Notes: generated by a model from the sequence alone, not told the origin. 64,000 nt of DNA from Oasisia sp. SBJ-2009 (GCA_964017155.1 OZ024862.1:45085462-45149461); one strand, 5' to 3'. Shown: positions 44,834-55,883, counted from the stretch's first letter. Numbers and translations: made by a program.

Positions 44834-47721
44834 GAGCGGCTGTGGCAGGCGCTGAAGGACGGAGACATCGACATGGTGGTGAGCGACCATTTCCCCTGCA
44901 CGGCCGACCTCAAGCTCATGGAAGCCGGCTACTTCCTGCAGGCGTGGGGCGGCATCGCCTCGCTGCAGTTCGGTAGGTCACTAGAAGGAGGCGGACTATC
45001 TCTCCCATATCAAACAACTCCAAGCGTTATTACGAATACGAATACATTTATTTCAGGTAAAAGAAAACATATACACTATGTACATACACACCCATAGCCT
45101 CTAAAAGGTAAATATGTTAAACAATGAGTAGATCAAATTAAATAAGGTTATCCGTCAGATAAGTGTAAAAGTGTAGTATACCAGATAAAAAAAATAATGA
45201 TCAATATGTCTGATTGTATAATAAATATGAATTTATACATTTAGATAAACACAATTTGAAAATAAAAAAGTTAAAAAGTGAATGGATAAAATAAATAAAT
45301 TGGTAAGTTGTATAAACAAAACTAATAAAAACACATATGGAAGACATTATATATGTCTTACTAGTGTACAATATTAAATAAACAAATAAACGCGCCAACA
45401 TAATGGTAACAATCATCATAATGTCTTACCAAGTGCTGAATACAATCCTTTGTTCTGACTAAAGCGCTGAACAAAATGTTCATAACTGTATGGCACCGAT
45501 ATAAATATAAAAAAGCTAATTTTTAAAAGATGCGTCTTAAGCACCATCTTAGACGAAAAGGTAGTGTCACACTGTCTGACTGACGTCAGCATATTGTTCG
45601 ACAGTAGAGGGACCACATTAGCGAAAGCTCGTTTTCCGAACGACTTGAAGCGTGTGGGTGGCACTTTTAGGATACGAGCCGAATTTGTGAGACTATTCGA
45701 AAGAAGCTCGGATACATATTGCGGTGCAAGTCCGTGGAGTGCCTAGAATGTAACCAAGATATTTTTTAAACGAAATTCCGACTTGGATTAGTAACCAATG
45801 CATGCAATATCGGTGTTATGTGTTCGTGCTTGATATTTTGCGTCATCAGACGAGCAATAGTGTTCTGAATTATATCCAATGGTATCACAGTTTGTCAAAA
45901 ACAATTATCCGCCCGTTTATCTTTTCAACTTGCGAGATTTCTTAGTTGTGTAGTCTTCTTAGACTGAACCAAGAAACCGCCAATGAATTGCGATTTATTT
46001 TATCATAGTATCCGCCATCCCTTGGCATTGTTTTATTTGCCATTATATCATACAATAACAGCGAATATGTTTAGAATCATTTGAACTCATGTTTGGGTAA
46101 CATGAAATTGATAATTTATTTTGCTTGGTAGTTTCACGACTACTAAACTACATAAAATATTCCACAAGCGAGCTACCATGTTGCTATCGATACTGCCAAA
46201 GGCTAAGTTGGCTCATTCGCAAAATGAATTTGAAATAACACAATTGAACAAAATCTTCAATCTGCCCTAGCTTAAAACATACCTGCCGTAGTCACGCAGA
46301 ACCAATGGAAAAGTTCCAGTGATGGAATTACGACAGTGCACTTAAAGAGCAATGTAAAATTCATGTTACATTTTCTCCTTAGGGTTGTCCCTGTTCTGGA
46401 CGCATGCGCAGAAGGTTGATCTGACGCTCGGTGACGTTGCACGGCTGCTGTGCGTGAAACCGGCGGCGCTGTGCAGCATGGGGAACAGGAAAGGCGCCAT
46501 TAAAGTCGGATATGACGCCGATTTCGTCATCTGGGATCCGAAGAATACGTTCAAGGTAGGCAACGATGGCTGACGTTTCGACGTGGGGTACAACTTGATT
46601 TTGTGCAGACGAAACATCGCGACAATAACAGTCCCGTTCCCATATTCTGCTATATGCTTTTGTTGCTTTATGATACACACTCACACATGTACGCACACGT
46701 ACATGTACACGCATACTCACGCACGTAAGCGCGCTCTCGCACTCTGTATTAAAGATTAATGACAAAAGGAGGCTCCATTTAATGCAATCATTTACCTTAC
46801 TTTAGAATACCTTCCCTTAGGACGGTTCTGATCGTAGGATGCTGTGTTCCTTCCTCTGTGATCAGTTCTTCGTTTTCGTAATCTAGTAATATGACATCGC
46901 GTGTTCCGATTCTATTGTTAATTATTCTTAACGGTACTTCAAAATCATGCACAATATTCTGGGTATATTGAATAGTTTTTAAGCTAGATTTGGCGCTATA
47001 TAAGTTTATTTTATTTATTTATTTATACCAGAATTTGTCTAGTCATTTGACTTTCTACTGTCGAAGATAAGCGCGAATATGGCCAAACACATCCGCAATC
47101 AAAGTATCAATTATTTGTTTTCTTACAGGTTGAACCGAGTATCATCCAGCACAAGAACAAGGTCGGTGTTACTATGTTACGATCTATTTAATAATAAAAT
47201 TAAACTGTTCATCATGAACATAATTAAAATAATAACAGCTAAACGAGTAATTATAATATAGCTGTATGCGTCTAATTGTGCCATGTACTACTGTTAATTG
47301 ATCAACTGCAAATATCTTAAAGTAACCGTAAATATTAAGAACGTCCACGTTTTTAAGTAAGCCAAATTGTATGAAAGCGTGGGAAGTGGCTAATTAACAT
47401 TTAATAGTTAATCAGCAAGTAACATACTTCGTGTAATGTTTGTAAGGACAGTGTTGATTGTTTGTTTGATATTATTTGTTTGTTTGTTTGCTTGTTTGTT
47501 TGTTTGTTTGTTTGTTTGTTTGTTTGTTTGTTTGTTTGTTTGTTTGTTTGTTTGTTTGTTTGTTTGTTTGTTTGTATGTGTAGGTGACACCATACGCCGG
47601 GGAGATTCTACGAGGTGTAGTTCAACGGACGGTCGTAGCAGGCGAGACTGTCTTCGAGAACGGGGCAATATCCGATTCACCCAAAGGGCGGCTAGTCTTT
47701 CGGAAGCATATCGAGATCTGA
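44834..47721 (+). CDS. Unit D: last four allantoinase exons, all open
   Basis: Exons 44834-44972 (139 nt), 46383-46555 (173 nt), 47129-47161 (33 nt) and 47584-47721 (138 nt, TGA), with GT/AG borders and matching phases. Landmarks: [94 protein letters not shown]. They cover about the last 160 of the usual 460-490 residues of allantoinase, which hydrolyses allantoin to allantoate in uric acid breakdown; the SDH-P block carries the catalytic Asp. No N-terminal exons with the HxH ligands lie in the window, so this is a 5'-truncated copy. The acceptor ahead of the first exon is intact, so inclusion in a read-through or chimeric transcript is conceivable. Confidence 0.75.
46978..47023 (+). mobile_element. 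Tiny LINE/SINE 3'-end insertion in unit D
   Basis: 46 bp containing TTTGGCGCTATATAAGTTTA and a (TTTA)n tail, flanked by TATA on both sides. Unit C has the empty site (gggtataccagaat, about 39736-39749). The GGCGCTATATAA word is a common 3' signature of L2-like LINEs and their SINEs. Confidence 0.75.
47476..47575 (+). repeat. Unit D (TTTG)n microsatellite before a 3' splice site
   Basis: About 24 units with one TTGC interruption, ending TTTGTATGTGTAG|GTGACACC. Confidence 0.9.
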
Positions 47722-48659
47722 CACTGTAAATAGGATCTATCAATATAGGACGTAATGAGGCATATTTTCGATTTATTTGACTTAGGTCTAGTTGACTAAT
47801 ATTTCCGTTTACGTGGTGTTTGCTATTTTTCTCGTATATATAAGAAACTACAAGTGTGTAGTAGCGTTGGCACTGGCTAGAGCTTCGGACTGTCGACAAA
47901 GAGAATCCGGGGTCGAATTGTGCCACTCTACATTGCTCCAGTTCACTCAGCTATATGAATGAGTATCCGACAATATTATTTATGTAAAAACAGTGGTAGA
48001 TATGTGTATAAGAATAGTCTTCGCCCATTAATTTAATATGGATGCTTTCCAGAGAAGCCAAAATGGTGTTCGGTTAAACAGGATTAAAGTTTATACCAAA
48101 CAATTCTCATATATGAGTATTTTCTTATGGGATTACTTAGCATATACATTATAACTTGAAAGATAATGGTTGATACAAAATCAACTACCCGGTTTCTACT
48201 CGAAGTCGCTATATTGAAAAATGAATAATTGGACATATGTTGTGTACGCAGTCATAGGCATATTTAGGGGGGCTTAGTGCAGATTGTGTTTGATATAAGC
48301 TTGGGCAAGGGTAGGGTCTTCGGAGACATTCAATTAGCATTGAGCGGTTTTCGTCGTTAAATTTCCGTGACTTGAAACATTACGCCAACCAAAAGCAAGT
48401 ACCACCACTAGATTTAACAAGATTGCCACCTAGAGAATCAATTCTAGATGGCAGGTGGACAAGGAAGCCGTTTGGCTTATCGAGAGTCCAACCTATCTAT
48501 CTAAGTATACCCTGCCCGTCTTAGGTATATGTCAATTTTATTTTTAAACATATTAACACTTCTAGCACCTACACAATCAGCTGATAATTTGTTCCATTCG
48601 TTTACTATTCTTTGGGAAAATGAAAAATTTCTAATATCTAGTCTACACTGCTTCTTTGC

Positions 48660-51518
48660 CTATGCAACTCCATGTCCTCTAGTCCTTCTCTCTTCCTTGA
48701 CCGTGAAAAAAATATTTCTGTCAATATTTTCATACCCATTCAATATTTTAAAAACCTCAATCTGATCTCCTCTCAATCTTCTGGTTTCTAGTGTTGTTAG
48801 ACCACATTCTTTTAGACGCATTTCATAACTAATATTCCTGAGTTTTGGTATCATTTTTGTTGCTCTCCTTTGTACTCTTTCTAGCATATCAATATCCTTC
48901 TTGCGATATGGCCTCCATGCTTGTATACAATATTCTAAATGAGGCCTAACTATTGTTTTATAAAGCGGTATTATTAGTTCTTTTTCTTTGTATACTATAT
49001 TTCGCCTAATTAATCCAAGAATTTGGTTTGCCTTCGCTGCTGCAATTCCACACTGCTCTGATACCTTCATGTCAGCACTAATGGTTAAACCTAAGTCCTT
49101 TTCCTTTACAGTAGTATTTAGTACAGTACCCCCCATTGTATATTGTGCATTTTCATTCCCATGTCCTGTGTGGAGGCACTTACACTTTACACTTTTTAAG
49201 TTAAACAGCATTTGCCATTTCTCAGACCATTCTATCAACTTATTTAGATCATCTTGTAAATGCTGTCTATCTGCATCACTTTTTATTTTCCTAAACACTT
49301 TTGTGTCGTCCGCAAACTTCAACACCTTGCTTGTTATGTCATCATCCAAATCATTGATATATATTAAGAATAAAATAGGTCCCAATACTGATCCTTGCGG
49401 TACTCCACTCAAAACAGATTTCCAATTTGAAACCTCCCCATCAACTACTACTCTTTGTCTTCTATCAATAAGCCATTTTTCTATCCAGTTAATCATACTA
49501 TTTCCTATGCCATGGGCCTTTAGTTTAAGTAGTAATCTTTGGTGTGGCACTTTGTCAAAGGCTTTTTTAAAATCTAAGTAGATTATATCTACTGGTGATC
49601 CCTCATCTACCCACTTTGTGACATCTTCCAAAAAACATAACATATTTGTTAAGCATGACCTCGCTTTTAAAAACCCATGTTGAGATGTGTTTATCAATTT
49701 ATTTTTAACAAGAAAATCAACCAAGTGATCTTTAATTAGTCTTTCTAATAGTTTACAAATCACCTATGTTAAACTCACTGGTCTATAGTTCTCTGACTTG
49801 CTTCTTGATCCTTTTTTAAATAATGGTATGATGTTTGCTTCTTTCCATTCTACCGGAACCACTCCTTCCTCTAATGCCAAATTGAACACTGTTGCAAGTG
49901 GTATGCTAATTTGTTCTACAATTTCCAGTAGTAATTTGGGAGGAATCCCATCCACTCCTGGTGATTTATTATCCTTCATATCTCTTATTTTCATAGCTAC
50001 CATTTTTGGGGTTACAGTTAGTTGTCCTAAATAGTCACACTCTCTCCCTTCGAACTTAGTCTCTAGTACTGGTAATGTATTAATATCTTCCCTGGTAAAC
50101 ACCGAACTAAAGTATTCATTTAGGTTTTCTGCCATTAAGAATCCCTCCGTTATTATGTTTCCATCACTACCTTCTAGTGGCCCGACCTTATCTTGAACTT
50201 TCTGTTTACTTCGAACATACGCATAAAAACTCTTGCTGTCATGTTTTATGTTGAAAGCTATTTTTTGTTCATAGCTTCTCTTCGAATTTCTAATTTCAGC
50301 TGTAGCTTGATTAAGTGCTTCTTTATAAATGGCATAGTCTTCTTCACTTCCAGTATGTCTATATGTCTTCCACATCATTTGCTTGTACTTGATTTTTCTA
50401 ATGGCTTCCTTCGATAAGTGTTTCTTCTTTGACCTTTTCCCCTGTTTTTTCAAGGGGATAAATTTGTCAACGACGCAGTCAATTTCCCTCTTTAAGATAT
50501 TCCAGCATTCTGTTGCTGTCTTATTCTTCAGTGTGTTATTCCAGTCTATCTTCGCTAAATATTACCTCATGTCCTTATATCTTCCTTTGTGAAAATTTTT
50601 CCTGTACCGTATTTTTCTGTTCCGTTCTCCTTTTACTTTGATGATAAAATGTATCTGGTTATGATCACTACATCCCAGTGGCTCACATATATTGACATTA
50701 TCAACAAATTCCTTCTGTGAGCTCAAAACTATGTCCAACACGTTCTTGTCCCTGGTTGGTTCTAACACATGTTGAAAAAGGAAACTATCTTGTACTAAAT
50801 TTAAAAACTCTTGATCCTCTCTCCCAGGACTCTGTAGAGATGTCCACTGTATATGCCCATGGTTAAAATCCCCCATAATAATACAGTCCCGTTTACTCAC
50901 TTCTTTTATAGCGTTGTGCATTTTTTCATTCTCTTCTATGCTTATGTTTGGACTACGATAAACTAACCCAACAGTTAATGTTGAGTTTCCTGTAACTATG
51001 TTACACCAGACAGCTTCACATTCTGCTTCTTTTTCTAATTTTATTTCGTAAGCCTGGATGGATTCTTTAATATATAAAATAACTCCGCCTCCCCTTCTTC
51101 CTAATCTATCTTTCCTAAACATTACATATCCTGTCATTCCTAATTCGGCATCTGATATATCGGGGGTGGCCCAAGATTCAGTTATACCTATTATGTGAGG
51201 GTCAATATCTTCTACCATAATGTTTAGTTCATTTCTTTTGTTTACTATGCTCCTTGCATTTAAACAAACACATTTATAACCAAATTTCGTAGGGCTTTCC
51301 AGGCTGTTTTTTGCTGATTTCTTTTTGCTGTCTTTAGCTATGCCTCTAGTATTTGGCTTCTCTGTGTATCCCCCCTGCGAAACTAGTTTAAAAAATTGCA
51401 ACCTGTTCCTCTGTCCATAGATTGAAGCAGGTTCTCGGAGAACACTGCTGCGCCCTTTCCGCTTAGATGGAGGCCATCTCTCACGTACATATCTTCCTTC
51501 CCAACAAAGTATCCCCAC
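48660..51518 (-). pseudogene. CR1 ORF2: endonuclease-reverse transcriptase, two nonsense codons
   Basis: One continuous frame of about 950 codons. The apurinic-type endonuclease comes first (CVCLNARSIVNKRNEL, GITESWATP, IIMGDFNHGHIQW, GCSDHNQIHF), then the RT (DNKSPGVDGIPPKLLLE, WKEANIIPLFKKGSRSKSE, LDFKKAFDKVPHQRLLLK, GVPQGSVLGPILFLIYINDL, catalytic FADD near 49305-49315), then a C-terminal ETRRLRGDQIEVFKILNGY region. Nonsense codons: TAA at 50562-50564, between endonuclease and RT, and TAG at 49764-49766 in RT, where the related fragment at 16078 has TCG. No frameshift is seen. The start at 51518 is the first Met overlapping the ORF1 end; reinitiation is likely. Confidence 0.9.
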
Positions 51519-52477
51519 AAATCTACAAATCCAACTCCTTCTCCTTCACACATCTGCTCCACCAGAGCATTGATTGCCATCCTCTTACAGTTTCTATAGG
51601 TTGCTCCCCTTCCTCCGATTACTGGCAAGATTCCTGAGAGAATGATCTGTTCAACTCTTGTCTTCTTCAGTTTCCCTACCAACTGTCTGTATCTTTGCAC
51701 TATTCTAGTTGTCCCCTCCCTGTCTGCATTGTTCGTCCCTACATGTACTAATATAGATCCTCCCTGGCCATGCCCCAACACGTTCTCTACCCTATCTGTC
51801 ACATGCTCAATCCGAGCGCCCGGAAGACAAACAACAACATCTTCTCCTTTGTTTAACGTCTTGTCCGTCTTTCGCAAAATTGAGTCGCCCATAAAAACCC
51901 TTTCTGTTCTCAATGCACCCTCGATCACTGCTTCAGAGTAGCTCCTCCGTTTTGCATCTCCCTGGTTGCTGACTTTCCCCCCTGCCGCTTTCTCTGTTGG
52001 TCCTTTCTTTCCTGTCTCTTTTCTTCCTGACATCTTCCTTGTTATTGACTTCCGTTTGGTCATATCTACTCTCAGTTCCTTTCTTCCCTTCGTCTTTCCT
52101 CCTGTCGCATCTACTTCTATCATCTCCTGTCCCCTTGTCCCCCCCCCCCCCTCCTTCTCTACTGTCACTTTCTCCATTGTCTCCTTCATGCATGGCATGT
52201 TTTCTGTTGTTCTTTCTCCATTTGTTTTCCTTGCTATCATCCTCCCTCCTCTCTCCATCCCCTTCACAAGATCCGTTAGCTTAGCTAGCTCTGCCGTCAG
52301 ACAGTCCACTTTCGAACACCCTAAACATTGGAAAGTAAACCCTTCCTCCGTTGTCTCTGACCAAGACTTTCCGCACCCCGATAAGGCAAAATCCACCAAG
52401 CTGTGGCAGTGATCACACAGCAAGTGCCTCCTTGCCTTCACTTGCCGCTTGGAAGGTGCCATAATACGATTGATCAA
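51383..52477 (-). CDS. CR1 ORF1: zinc-binding plus SGNH esterase protein
   Basis: 364 codons, intact. The N-terminal part has CDHC and CLGC pairs (residues about 22-60), consistent with a zinc-binding PHD-like domain, followed by a short coiled-coil-prone segment and a long Lys/Arg/Glu-rich linker. The C-terminal half is an SGNH/GDSL-type hydrolase: FMGDSIL (nucleophile Ser), VHVGTNNADREGTTR (oxyanion Asn) and VRDGLHLSGKGAAVF (Asp-x-x-His). PHD plus esterase ORF1 proteins are known from CR1-clade retrotransposons (described by Kapitonov and Jurka). Role inferred: RNA-particle formation, with the esterase function unsettled. Confidence 0.85.
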   Translation of the reverse strand: MINRIMAPSKRQVKARRHLLCDHCHSLVDFALSGCGKSWSETTEEGFTFQCLGCSKVDCLTAELAKLTDLVKGMERGGRMIARKTNGERTTENMPCMKETMEKVTVEKEGGGGTRGQEMIEVDATGGKTKGRKELRVDMTKRKSITRKMSGRKETGKKGPTEKAAGGKVSNQGDAKRRSYSEAVIEGALRTERVFMGDSILRKTDKTLNKGEDVVVCLPGARIEHVTDRVENVLGHGQGGSILVHVGTNNADREGTTRIVQRYRQLVGKLKKTRVEQIILSGILPVIGGRGATYRNCKRMAINALVEQMCEGEGVGFVDLWGYFVGKEDMYVRDGLHLSGKGAAVFSENLLQSMDRGTGCNFLN

Positions 52478-52715
52478 ATCAACTTAGTTTATACCAACTT
52501 AGTCTTTAGAAAGACTGTTTGTTTATTGTGTACAGCAACTGCAGCACACTACGTGTTATAAACAACTTACTACCTATGCTACCTTGAACAATAATTTTAT
52601 TCTGTAGACTAAGTATTTCTATCCGTTTAATCATCGAGTCATAAACTACCCTGTATATAGGGTAGTGACGCTCTTTGCGTTACATTTCGCGACATGGTAA
52701 CCAGCGACTCCATCC

Positions 52716-52723
52716 TATAAATA
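52716..52723 (+). promoter_or_regulatory. TATA box of EGF-FTP copy 4
   Basis: TATAAATA in CCTATAAATAGG, 198 bases ahead of the start codon as in copy 3. The CR1 insertion ends only about 100 bases upstream, so anything regulatory beyond the proximal promoter has been displaced by 4.2 kb. Confidence 0.55.
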
Positions 52724-52913
52724 GGAAATTAGCATTCCGTTGCCTTGTGGGATAGCACAACCGGACACGCGGGGTATTATGGGCAATTTAGATATGCTTA
52801 CGTCATCGATCATTACTGTCGTGTTTTGTTAAATCACCCACCCGCTGACGTCACCAATTTAGGGTTTACTCAAGATTATTTCCGCTACGATACCACAATA
52901 ACCTCGAACAATT

Positions 52914-54770
52914 ATGCGTCGCCAGCACCTGAGAGCTGCGTTAGTCGCGAAAATAAGTAATGTAATCGCTGCGCCGATGGCCCTAATACTGGTTCTTGTG
53001 TCAATCTACAGTATAAGGGCTGGACAAATTGGTGGTCGTTACAGACGACTTTCCAAGTGTTCGCTAAAGTGCTTGAATGGAGGAACGTGTAAGCTTAGTT
53101 CTAACGGGACAGCGTATTGCCAGTGCCCGCGAGGAACTGATCTCCCGCTTTGCCACAACGTAACGGTTTGGTCGGCTGGAAAAAACGCAACGCAATCCAC
53201 AACTTCACAGCCTCAGTTTGGCGCTTCCTGTGCGGTTGACAGGTTAGGTTCTGATTCCCCTTGCTCACTCACCGCGAGACACAAACATCCCTGGTGGAGG
53301 GTACATCTGGGATTAGTGCTGGGAGTTCGGAGAGTGCAACTAGAGACGAAGGATTCTGCAAATGTTTCGTTTGTGGATGTTAAAGTTGGCATCTACCGCG
53401 GCGTGTACGGGTTGTGTGAGTACTCAGACAATGTTCGTTTCGTTGGAAGATACTACGATTGTCATAACCATTTAGGAGACGTCGTGGCGTTGATAGTAGA
53501 ACGTGAAAATGAAATGCAGTTGTCGTTGTGCGAAGTGTCCGTTTATGGAGAACCTCATCTAGGCTCCCCGTGTTGGAGCAATCCCTGCGGTAATGGGGGA
53601 AGTTGCAAGCCAGATGGATGTTATTATACGTGTGTCTGCCCAAAGAGTTGGTCTGGAACAAACTGCGAAGGAAAGAATTGGGCATACCATGCATTCACGA
53701 CTTTGATGCAGAAGGTTTCCACCGAAATTCCGGAAGTTGTTGATAATACTGTTGATGGAAACAGAGAAGATATGATGAGGCATGGCAATGATAACCTATG
53801 TTCAGCATCCACGTTAATTACAGATCCATGGTATTTGGTTGGTGTTTCTACCCTGATCGAAATAAGACAGATGTTATTGGTGAATCGCCAGGATTGTTGT
53901 TCATTGTATATGAATAATTTCGATGTTTTAATTATCGATGACAAGCTATGTGGAGCCAGGCGACATAACATGTCAGGTGTTGCATGGAAATATATCTGGT
54001 GTGTGCCTGTTGCTATAGGAAGAATTGTGAAAATTACGTTTTACGGTCTTCATGTCATTTCATTGTGCGAAGTGGAGATATATGGTGTCCCAGTGCCATG
54101 TCGGAACAATCCATGCAATAATGGAAAAACGTGTCGCCGAATTGGGAATACAAATTCCCATGAATGCCTCTGTCTACCGGGTTTCAATGGTTCGAACTGC
54201 ACAGAAGCAATTCCGTGCTGGAGCAATCCGTGTCGCAATGGTGGCTCCTGCCGAAATACTGAAATGTCGAACGTCTATCAGTGCTTCTGTCCTGGAAACA
54301 CGACGGGTTCAAATTGTGAAGATTTCAAGCTATGCTGGAGCAATCCGTGCGACAATGGTGGCACTTGCACGGAGAACGAGGCTTCTTACACGTGTAAATG
54401 CTCGTCGAAATGGACTGGAACATATTGCAGACTAGTGAAAGATCTAACTAAAGAACAAAATGAAGTAAATAAAACAACTGTAGAACAACACGAAGTAAGG
54501 GGTATGTCTATGACGACGAAGGTGCTTATCGGTATGGGGGTTGGCACAGGCGTTGTGGTAGCTGGAGGTGGCCTAGCTGCCTGTGGGGCGTGTCCGACTC
54601 AAAGCGATATAGTGTCCAAAATGGGAGCCGCCGTGGCAATGAAATCAATAAAATCGACAGTACAGGGAAGCACGGAGTTAGGAGACGACGATGAAGAGGA
54701 AGAGGATGACGAAGAGGAAGAGGAGTTATCGATGTGGGACTATATTGTAGGATCATATCTTTCGCTATGA
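52914..54770 (+). CDS. EGF-FTP copy 4: type I membrane protein, 618 aa
   Basis: Intact and the most diverged copy. Same plan as copy 1: signal peptide, EGF, lectin-type F5/8C domain, EGF, second lectin-type domain (NRQDCCSLYMNNFDV, LCEVEIYG), EGF, then only one PCWSNPCRNGGS-type EGF and the final EGF, so fewer 39-residue repeats. The stalk is short (KEQNEVNKTTVEQHEV), the helix is GMGVGTGVVVAGGGLAACGA, and the tail has DDEEEEDDEEEEE. The ancestral stop is lost (ATT TGA became ATG TGG), adding ten residues (WDYIVGSYLSL-type end), which replaces the VSSI class I PDZ-like end by LSL. Clean frame and unequal repeat content suggest that it is the functional or oldest copy. Confidence 0.9.
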   Translation: MRRQHLRAALVAKISNVIAAPMALILVLVSIYSIRAGQIGGRYRRLSKCSLKCLNGGTCKLSSNGTAYCQCPRGTDLPLCHNVTVWSAGKNATQSTTSQPQFGASCAVDRLGSDSPCSLTARHKHPWWRVHLGLVLGVRRVQLETKDSANVSFVDVKVGIYRGVYGLCEYSDNVRFVGRYYDCHNHLGDVVALIVERENEMQLSLCEVSVYGEPHLGSPCWSNPCGNGGSCKPDGCYYTCVCPKSWSGTNCEGKNWAYHAFTTLMQKVSTEIPEVVDNTVDGNREDMMRHGNDNLCSASTLITDPWYLVGVSTLIEIRQMLLVNRQDCCSLYMNNFDVLIIDDKLCGARRHNMSGVAWKYIWCVPVAIGRIVKITFYGLHVISLCEVEIYGVPVPCRNNPCNNGKTCRRIGNTNSHECLCLPGFNGSNCTEAIPCWSNPCRNGGSCRNTEMSNVYQCFCPGNTTGSNCEDFKLCWSNPCDNGGTCTENEASYTCKCSSKWTGTYCRLVKDLTKEQNEVNKTTVEQHEVRGMSMTTKVLIGMGVGTGVVVAGGGLAACGACPTQSDIVSKMGAAVAMKSIKSTVQGSTELGDDDEEEEDDEEEEELSMWDYIVGSYLSL

Positions 54771-55883
54771 GTTCGCAGACAACAAAGCTTCAAAACAGGC
54801 CTAACTAATAGTGTGTATGTGTTTATTATAAAACCTGCACTACAAATGATGTTTTGACGTGAAGGGTATATTGCTCGTACAGGTGCAAACAGGCCACAGT
54901 TTACTATCAGTGATCGCAACAGTTTGAAGATACCCATACGTCAGCCAGAATGCCACACCGTCGAAATGAATCAATGAAATGTTTTGCGTTTTGTTTTGAA
55001 TTCATTGTTTTACACGTGGATAAAGAAATGTGACAGAAGGACAGGAACTGGGCGGACTTTGAATGATTTAATCTGCAAAATTACGTTTCCGCAGACAAAT
55101 CACTCGAAGGCAAATAAAATTGATATATCTACCCGATTCTTTGTTAGTAAATGTAATCTTTTTACAAATTTACAACTGCATAGTATTCAACATGGATAAT
55201 AGCACATTGACGTTGTCAAACACCCTCATTTGAATTACCCTTTATGCTTGTCGAAACGTGATTAAATCACCGGTGTTCTTTCATGCCTCACGAATCATGA
55301 CGTTCATTGTAACACAGTAAATAACGGTAAATCTCTGCATAAAAGTCAACCTAGCTTCGTGTTCAACATGTAGAAAGCACGCGTTGTCTGTCTTCTCTTC
55401 TATCACCGAGCATCACGTAGTAGTAGTTGACTGCAGAAGATTATATGACTAGACGTCAACAATAATGTTTTGGTACAATTAAGCAACACTTAAGATTCAA
55501 AGCAAATCCTACAAAATAAGTGAATTAAGAAGAAAGGTTTATCAAGCGTGCGAGTAGTGAAGGATGAATAATAAAGGTGACTATTTTTTGCTCCGAAACG
55601 TCTCACAATGCACAGCAAGTGGCACACAATTAACACAGGCAGACACATTACACAAATAAACACCTACTAATATGTGCATCAACTTATTGTTCAGTAGTTA
55701 AGCAACGAAGGCGGGTGGGTGGATACGACAGAAAAACATCAATTTTAATAATTATAAATACTCCATATCATAAAACCAACTGAAGGGGGCCTTTAAGAAA
55801 AGGAAGACTTCAAAAGCTGCAGTAGCCAAAGCTAAAAACCTAGGCGAAAAAAGAGTGGTAAGACAAGATGGGAACATAATTAA
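54771..55883. other. Unit E 3' flank, then array end
   Basis: 54771-55690 aligns with the 3' flank of the other units, with more substitutions. Similarity stops at about 55692, where other units go into the CACCTGG minisatellite and allantoinase exon; here neither exists. A possible polyadenylation signal AATAAA is at 55113-55118. The following 190 bases are unique, with a short Lys-rich open stretch (KRKTSKAAVAKAKNLGEKR, near 55800-55850) that I cannot place. Confidence 0.7.

Larger units (their letters stand above)
48413..52615 (-). mobile_element. Near-complete CR1-type non-LTR retrotransposon
   Basis: 4203 bp between copies of TAGA (48409-48412 and 52616-52619). The empty site is intact between units C and D (accaccactagactaagtatt, about 41145-41165), which defines both ends. 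On the minus strand it has a short 5' leader, ORF1 (zinc-finger plus esterase), ORF2 (endonuclease plus RT) and a 3' end of ..ggtggcaatcttgttaaa with no poly(A). ORF1 and ORF2 overlap by about 136 bases in different frames. Two nonsense codons in ORF2 make it non-autonomous as it stands. A shorter relative lies at 15519-16975. Confidence 0.95.

Noticed and set aside
47436..47729. [16 protein letters not shown] frame and its antisense TNKQTNKQ frame
   Set aside because: Translation of the (TTTG)n microsatellite in the intron before the last allantoinase exon.
51966..52412. 148-codon plus-strand frame rich in Pro, Ser and Phe
   Set aside because: Antisense of the Lys/Arg-rich linker and zinc-binding part of CR1 ORF1.
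27138..55692. Possibility that the array is a CRISPR-like or satellite repeat
   Set aside because: Units are 7 kb gene-bearing segmental duplications with exon-intron structure in a eukaryotic genome; there is no short spaced repeat.
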